From Bacteroidales bacterium UBA3824 (GTDB lineage: Bacteria > Bacteroidota > Bacteroidia > Bacteroidales > UBA3824): a stretch of 12,341 nt of DNA. The notes below the pieces were generated by a model. It saw nothing but the letters and a program-made list of their open reading frames with translations. It had not been told where the DNA came from and did no database searches. The position numbers and the translations under genes are program-made. The stretch spans positions 1-12,341 of the forward strand of contig DGIK01000119.1 of the NCBI GenBank assembly GCA_002393195.1, in the 5' to 3' direction. This document shows, one piece after another, positions 7,897-12,341 of this stretch. Position 1 is the stretch's first letter. Every line of letters begins with the position of its first letter.

Positions 7897-7928
7897 TTTT
7901 CGATTTTTTGATTTGTTGACTTGTTGAT
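7897..7928. repeat. Four degenerate 8-base tandem repeats
   Basis: On the plus strand TTTTCGAT, TTTTTGAT, TTGTTGAC and TTGTTGAT follow each other without gaps between the Crp/Fnr gene and the MBOAT gene. Read on the minus strand the units are ATCAACAA-like and two of them contain ATCAA, which equals an FNR half-site, but as direct rather than inverted copies. Confidence 0.5.
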
Positions 7929-7934
7929 TTTCTC

Positions 7935-8624
7935 CTACCCCACTCTGCTGATTGTCAGCAATTTGTCGTAATCCAAAATCTCCACGTTCTTGCCGGAGAC
8001 GCGGATGATGCCGTCGCTGGAAAAGGCGCGGAGGGTGTGGATTATCTGTTCGCGGCTACAACCGGCGTATTCGGCGAGTTCCTGTCTTGAAAGTCCAAGG
8101 CTGAACGACCGCGCTTCGTAGATTTTGTCAGACAAATACAACAAAACATCGGCAACACGACCATTGCTCTGTTTTCTCGCTACGGAGATAAAATTGAATA
8201 TCGCCGAACGAAACATCTGCGTCGAAAGTCCCATTATCTCAAACATAAACTGCCTGTTGGACATTATGAACAGCTTGAACCTATTGAGATTGATCATACA
8301 GCCGTGGCACTCCTCCACAGCAACGATAGAGAAGAGGTTGATGTCTTCGTTAAGGATGTTGGCGAGGCCGAGGAGGGTCTGCGCCTTGTCGATGGCTACG
8401 ATGAACTCCTTGCCGTTGCTTTCCGTGACAAATTTCACGATGCCTTCGGTGAGGAAGATTAGCTCGGTGCATTTGGAGCCTTGCTTGAAGATAATCTCAC
8501 CTTTCTTGAATGTATATTGTCGGGTCTGCTCGAAGATGGAACGGAATTCGTCGTCTGAGAGTCCCTTGCACAACCCGTTCTTAAAGAAACAGGTCTCGCA
8601 TTTTGGCGATGGTGTGTTAGGCAT
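7935..8624 (-). CDS. Crp/Fnr-family transcription regulator, FNR-like cysteines
   Basis: This 229-residue regulator has an N-terminal cyclic-nucleotide-binding-type beta-roll (about 25-120, with KKGEIIFKQGS at 40-50), a long dimer helix (about 122-152) and a C-terminal Crp-type winged helix (about 155-220). The recognition helix region LSRQELAEYAGCSREQII (178-195) keeps the CSRE seen in CRP. Cys9, Cys12 and Cys19 form a C-x2-C-x6-C cluster, and Cys109 (ECHGCMINL) aligns by eye with Cys122 of E. coli FNR, so a [4Fe-4S] oxygen or redox sensor is plausible. CRP's cAMP-binding Arg/Ser motif is not evident. It starts 37 bases after the Rel gene and precedes MBOAT by 38. Targets cannot be read from the window. 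The family call is firm; the iron-sulfur role is inferred. Confidence 0.9.
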   Translation of the reverse strand: MPNTPSPKCETCFFKNGLCKGLSDDEFRSIFEQTRQYTFKKGEIIFKQGSKCTELIFLTEGIVKFVTESNGKEFIVAIDKAQTLLGLANILNEDINLFSIVAVEECHGCMINLNRFKLFIMSNRQFMFEIMGLSTQMFRSAIFNFISVARKQSNGRVADVLLYLSDKIYEARSFSLGLSRQELAEYAGCSREQIIHTLRAFSSDGIIRVSGKNVEILDYDKLLTISRVG

Positions 8625-8661
8625 TTTCTGTCTAATATTGTTTTGCGTTAGTAATTACATT

Positions 8662-10890
8662 TTAATAAATCTCCTCGCCCTCCACCATAATATTTAGCAC
8701 GCCATTGATGCCGGAGAGCTTGTTGACGAGTTTTTCGAGGTGTCCCTGGTTGCGCACGTACACTTCCAACAAGCACGAAAAACAGCTGCCGTCGGTCTCG
8801 ATGTTCACGGTTTTGAGGTTGAGGTCAAATTCCTGCGAAACCACCGTGATAATCTTGTGGGCAATGCCTTTTTGGTCGATGCCCTCCATAGTGATTTTTG
8901 CCACCGACGACTGTTCCCTTGTGGTCTTCCACGACACAGGAATCAGGCTCAGGGGATGCTCCTTGATTTTGATGGCGGCATAGAGGCAGTCTTTTTTGTG
9001 GATGAATACGCAAGAATCGTCGTCTGCCTTGATGCCGATGGTCTCGTCGCCCGGCATAGGCTGGCAGCATCCGGCAAGTTCGTAATTGATGGAATCTGAA
9101 TCGCCGCTGTCGGAGCTATTCTTGTCGCCGCCGCCAAACTGCAATTTCCAAAACCTCACAATCGTATTGCCCACCGACTTTTTTACAAAATTCTCCACAT
9201 CGGTAAGCGGGATGTTTTGCTTGCTTATCTTTTGGTAGAGTTCCGATTTGTTGAGGCAGCCAAATTCTGACATCAAAGCCGTTGTTACCTCATTTTCGTT
9301 GCGTATCTTGTATTTGGCGAGGATGTTGTGCAGGATGTTTTGACCCTCGGCGATGTCCACTTTTATGTAATTGTGGAGCTGCTCCTTCAATACGTCGTAT
9401 GCCTCCTTGGTAATCACCATATTGAGCCATTCGGGTTTTGGCTCTGTATATTTGGAGGTAACGGGCTCCACCCTGTCGCCGCTGTGCAGGAGCGTCGATA
9501 TGGGCATCATCTTGTGATTGACCTTTGCGCCGATGCAGTTGCGCGCCTTTTCGGGGTCGTTGATGTAGGCATAATCAAGCACAGACGCGCCCGCCGGCAA
9601 GGTTGTAACCGCGCCATCCGGCGAATACACCGAAATCTCGTCGGAGAGCAACAACTTGAAATTCTCCATGAAATCGAAGTTGCTGTTGTTTGGGTCTTCG
9701 AGCTTGTCTTTGAGGAGTTTGAGCTTATCGTCAAATTCTGCCTTCTTGTCCTTGATTCCCTTGTATTTCCAATGCGCCGCAAAACCATATTCGGCTATCT
9801 CGTCCATGCGCTCGGAGCGTATCTGAATCTCCACCCAACGCTTGTTTGGCTCGTCATAGACTGTCATGTGGTAAGCCTCGTAGCCGTTTTCCTTGGGCAC
9901 GGTAATCCAATCGCGGGTGCGTTCGGGATGCACGTAAAGTCCTTCGGAGATGATTTTTACGATGTTCATGCACTCCTCTTTCTCCTTGTTGGGGTCGTTT
10001 GGGGTGAAGATGATGCGTATTGCGAAACGGTCGTAAACTTGGTCGAAGGTTACGTGCTTTTTCTTCATCTTCTGATAGATGGAGTATATGCTTTTTGGGC
10101 GTCCCTTGATGTCAAACTTGATTCCGTTTTGCACCAATTTGGCGATGATGGGCAGGGTGAATTTGTTGATGTAATTTTTGGATTCGTTTTCCGTCAATTG
10201 CATCAACGAATTTATTTCGTCGTACTCCTTGCGGTTGAGATATTTGAAGGCAAGGGTCTCGAGTTCGGTCTTTATCTTATTGAGTCCGATTCGGTGAGCG
10301 AGGCGCACGTATATCTGCATGGTCTCGTATGCCACCTTGTATTGAGATTCGGGCGAGCGCACTTCGAGGGTGCGGAGGTTGGTGAGGCGGTCGGCAAATT
10401 TGATTAGGATGACGCGGAAGTCGCCGGTCAATCCGTAAATCATATTTTCATAGACCTTTGGGTCCATGTCCTTGAAATATTCGCTCGTGCCCTTGATGCG
10501 CACCAACGAATCCACGATGACAGCAATCTTTTCGCCGAAAAGGTTGGCGATGTCTTCCTTCTTGTAGTCGGTCTGGAAAGTGATTTCGTGCAGCAACGCC
10601 GCCGCCGCGCCTATTGCGTCGAGCCCGATGTCCTGCACCACAATGCTCATCACATCAAAGAGATGGTAGATGAAGCTGTCGCCGGTATGCCTCTTCTGAC
10701 CGTGATAGACATCCCTTGCCAAAGCATACGCCTTGCGCACAAGGGACTTGTCGTCCTCCGTCTTGAAATAACGGTCGCCCACCAACAGCTGCTCAAACAT
10801 CCTGTCGGTGTCCTCCTCCGTATAAGGCTTGCGGTGAAGTATCACCTCCGCCGGTGTCTTTTCCTGACTTGCTATGTTGACATCTGCCAT
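8662..10890 (-). CDS. relA: RelA/SpoT-family (p)ppGpp synthetase, hydrolase site degraded
   Basis: This 742-residue protein has the full long-Rel architecture: HD hydrolase domain (about 50-200), synthetase (about 245-380), TGS (about 417-480), helical region, conserved-cysteine region (CCQPMPGDE at 608-616, HKKDC at 631-635) and C-terminal ACT (about 662-740). The synthetase keeps YDRFAIRIIF (286-295, Asp287), RTRDWITVPKENGYEAYH and EIQIR (354-358), so it should make (p)ppGpp from ATP and GTP/GDP. In the HD domain the usual HDxxED is HEITFQ (101-106): the acidic pair is lost although His76, Asp167 and Asn171 remain, so hydrolysis is probably lost. The TGS loop reads YINDPEKARNC instead of the usual IHSDVGHRC-like sequence, losing the His that contacts the tRNA end in RelA. 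It is transcribed 15 bases after the channel gene. The symbol reflects a RelA-like synthetase-only reading; SpoT/Rel naming is possible. Confidence 0.93.
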   Translation of the reverse strand: MADVNIASQEKTPAEVILHRKPYTEEDTDRMFEQLLVGDRYFKTEDDKSLVRKAYALARDVYHGQKRHTGDSFIYHLFDVMSIVVQDIGLDAIGAAAALLHEITFQTDYKKEDIANLFGEKIAVIVDSLVRIKGTSEYFKDMDPKVYENMIYGLTGDFRVILIKFADRLTNLRTLEVRSPESQYKVAYETMQIYVRLAHRIGLNKIKTELETLAFKYLNRKEYDEINSLMQLTENESKNYINKFTLPIIAKLVQNGIKFDIKGRPKSIYSIYQKMKKKHVTFDQVYDRFAIRIIFTPNDPNKEKEECMNIVKIISEGLYVHPERTRDWITVPKENGYEAYHMTVYDEPNKRWVEIQIRSERMDEIAEYGFAAHWKYKGIKDKKAEFDDKLKLLKDKLEDPNNSNFDFMENFKLLLSDEISVYSPDGAVTTLPAGASVLDYAYINDPEKARNCIGAKVNHKMMPISTLLHSGDRVEPVTSKYTEPKPEWLNMVITKEAYDVLKEQLHNYIKVDIAEGQNILHNILAKYKIRNENEVTTALMSEFGCLNKSELYQKISKQNIPLTDVENFVKKSVGNTIVRFWKLQFGGGDKNSSDSGDSDSINYELAGCCQPMPGDETIGIKADDDSCVFIHKKDCLYAAIKIKEHPLSLIPVSWKTTREQSSVAKITMEGIDQKGIAHKIITVVSQEFDLNLKTVNIETDGSCFSCLLEVYVRNQGHLEKLVNKLSGINGVLNIMVEGEEIY

Positions 10891-10905
10891 GTTGAGTTTT
10901 TTTAA

Positions 10906-11805
10906 TTATTCGCTTTTGGTTGTAATGGTCAGGCGCAGCCGCTGTCCGCAATGCGGGCAAGTGAGTGCAGCGCCGTCGCCTTCTGGTTCTTGGTCATCGG
11001 TATCCTTTCCCTTTTCGAGTTCTTTTTTCTTTGCCTCTTTCTTCTCATTCACTTTCTCCAAAAAACCCGCGCTGATGATACCCGTAGGCATCGCCACAAG
11101 TCCTATGCCGAGGAGTGCCATTATTGACGCGATAGCCTTGCCCGCGAAAGTGATAGGATACACATCGCCGTAGCCTATTGTTGTCATAGTAACGATAGCC
11201 CACCATAGGCAACTGAGCACGTTTGGGAAATTCTTTGAATTTTCATCGCGTTCGGCGTAAAACATCAGGAACGAGGAAATTATCATAATGATGATGATGA
11301 GTCCCATAATGACACCAATCTCGCTGCGTTTATCCTTGATTACCTGAACGATGTCTTTCATGGATTCGTTGTACCTGGTGATTTTGAACACCCTAAAAAA
11401 TCTCATGAGCCTTAGCATCCTCAACATCCTGGAATCGAAATCCGACAAGTAGAATGGCAATATCGAGAGCAGGTCGATTATGCCGGCTGGCGAAATCACA
11501 TAATGCCATATTTTGGATCTTCTGTCTTTGCCAGGATTCTCAGGGTCGAGGTGCGCCGTAAGTATCCTGATGGCATATTCTATGGAGAATACTATTACCG
11601 TAAAGTAATCAAACGAATCGAAATATGGTTTATATGCTTCATATATAGCCTTATCGGTTTCGAGTGCCATTTCACCTACCGACAGCACAATAAGAATCAT
11701 TAGGAAATAGTTGAACACTTTTGAGATGTTCGGCCAATTTCCAAATTCGTCTTTTTCCCTTACAAGGTAATATAGGGCTTTTTCTATGTCTTGCATCGGC
11801 TTCAT
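10906..11805 (-). CDS. Voltage-gated-type potassium channel
   Basis: This 299-residue inner-membrane protein has the six-helix Ion_trans layout: S1 (about 32-48), S2 (65-84), S3 (103-120), S4 (124-145), S5 (162-183), pore loop (196-214) and S6 (222-248). The selectivity filter TTIGYGD (208-214) indicates K+ selectivity. S4 carries a positive residue at every third position (Arg126, 129, 132, 135, 138, Lys141, Arg144), an intact voltage sensor like KvAP/Kv channels. After S6 there is a charged, probably coiled segment (250-280) and a single CPHCGQRL zinc-knuckle-like motif (Cys283, Cys286) near the end. No RCK/KTN domain is present. It starts 20 bases after the tsaD stop and ends 15 bases before rel, so co-transcription is likely. 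Any functional link to the stringent response is inference from position only. Confidence 0.93.
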   Translation of the reverse strand: MKPMQDIEKALYYLVREKDEFGNWPNISKVFNYFLMILIVLSVGEMALETDKAIYEAYKPYFDSFDYFTVIVFSIEYAIRILTAHLDPENPGKDRRSKIWHYVISPAGIIDLLSILPFYLSDFDSRMLRMLRLMRFFRVFKITRYNESMKDIVQVIKDKRSEIGVIMGLIIIIMIISSFLMFYAERDENSKNFPNVLSCLWWAIVTMTTIGYGDVYPITFAGKAIASIMALLGIGLVAMPTGIISAGFLEKVNEKKEAKKKELEKGKDTDDQEPEGDGAALTCPHCGQRLRLTITTKSE

Positions 11806-11825
11806 TTCATGTTGCGCTTTCTTAA

Positions 11826-12341
11826 TTAAAATTTCAACCTTGCGTCCGGCGCCAAATCCATCGCCGCAAATTCGCCTTTCTGATATTTGTAATAGCCCGC
11901 GCCCGCTATCATCGCCGCATTGTCGGTGGTGAATTTCCTCTCAGGTATGAATACCTTCCAGCCCCTGCGCTTTGCGGTCTCGGTGAGGGTGTCGCGGAGT
12001 TCGGAATTTGCAGCCACGCCGCCGCCGATAGTTATCTGACGGATGCCGGTCTCCTTGACAGCCTTGGCGAGTTTTTCGATGAGTATGCTCACTATTGTAT
12101 ATTGCAACGACGCACACAAGTCGTCCAAATGCGCGTCGATAAAATCCGGCTCTTCCTTCATCCTGTCCCTCAATGTATAGAGGAAGGATGTCTTCAATCC
12201 CGAAAAACTGAAATCTAATCCCGCGATGTTTGGTTTGGCAAAATGGAAGGCGTCGTGGTTGCCCTGGTGCGCGTGTTTATCAATGACGGGACCGCCCGGA
12301 TAGCCGAGACCCATCACCTTTGCGCACTTGTCGAATGCCTC
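11826..12341 (-). CDS. tsaD: tRNA N6-threonylcarbamoyladenosine transferase TsaD, C-terminal half (partial)
   Basis: The frame is open to the right edge and begins with EAFDKCAKVMGLGYPGG, a conserved internal TsaD segment, so the gene starts outside the window; a GTG at 12317 is inside the gene and not a start. About 172 codons of a usual 330-350 are present. Recognisable signatures are YPGGPVID, DFSFSGLKT, ITIGGGVAANSELR and TDNAAMIA, the last including an Asp of the ASKHA metal/nucleotide site. TsaD transfers the threonylcarbamoyl group from TC-AMP (made by TsaC/Sua5) to A37 of tRNAs reading ANN codons, working with TsaB and TsaE in the cytoplasm. It is the first visible gene of the minus-strand train. 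The reading frame is intact over the visible part. Confidence 0.95.
   Translation of the reverse strand, partial: EAFDKCAKVMGLGYPGGPVIDKHAHQGNHDAFHFAKPNIAGLDFSFSGLKTSFLYTLRDRMKEEPDFIDAHLDDLCASLQYTIVSILIEKLAKAVKETGIRQITIGGGVAANSELRDTLTETAKRRGWKVFIPERKFTTDNAAMIAGAGYYKYQKGEFAAMDLAPDARLKF

Noticed and set aside
9328..10407. 359-codon plus-strand open frame opposite the rel gene
   Set aside because: It is antisense to conserved Rel domains and has low-complexity hydrophobic content without family motifs; a shadow frame.
11826..12317. tsaD read as a complete 163-residue gene starting at the GTG at 12317
   Set aside because: The frame stays open to 12341 with conserved TsaD sequence (EAFDKCAKV), so this GTG is internal and the gene is cut by the window edge.

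Overview
The window looks like a chromosomal piece of a Bacteroidota (probably Bacteroidales-type) genome. The signs are candidate -7 boxes of the Bacteroides TAnnTTTG type, A-rich leaders without clear Shine-Dalgarno sequences, a ComEA-like helix-hairpin-helix protein that looks fused to an outer-membrane barrel, and a serine hydrolase of the kind usually fused to GH3 enzymes in this phylum. No rRNA, tRNA, CRISPR array, insertion sequence or phage gene was seen.

Layout: positions 1-311 are an AT-rich divergent intergenic region. It has a good minus-strand promoter beside a 13-T run, possibly the first 11 codons of a minus-strand gene at the left edge, and a candidate plus-strand promoter. 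Three plus-strand genes follow: an HHH/beta-barrel protein (312-2333), a lipoprotein serine hydrolase (2370-3599) and a large adenine-specific DNA methyltransferase with a possible N-terminal PD-(D/E)XK nuclease motif, which suggests a single-chain type IIG restriction-modification enzyme (3650-6079).

The rest is a minus-strand train that meets the plus-strand genes tail to tail at 6080-6117. In transcription order it holds tsaD (C-terminal half only, cut by the right edge), a voltage-gated-type potassium channel, a RelA/SpoT-family protein, a Crp/Fnr-family regulator and an AlgI-type MBOAT acyltransferase. Gaps are 15-38 bases, so an operon is likely.

The genes suggest a mix of tRNA modification, stringent response, ion homeostasis and (possibly oxygen- or redox-responsive) transcription control, ending in an envelope acylation enzyme. 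I see no clearly new multi-gene system. The unusual points lie inside single proteins: a Rel protein with a degraded hydrolase site and an altered TGS loop, a Crp/Fnr protein with cysteines placed like the FNR iron-sulfur ligands, an MBOAT with about 90 extra hydrophobic residues before its catalytic histidine, and a solo restriction-modification candidate whose specificity region is clearly AT-richer than its catalytic core.
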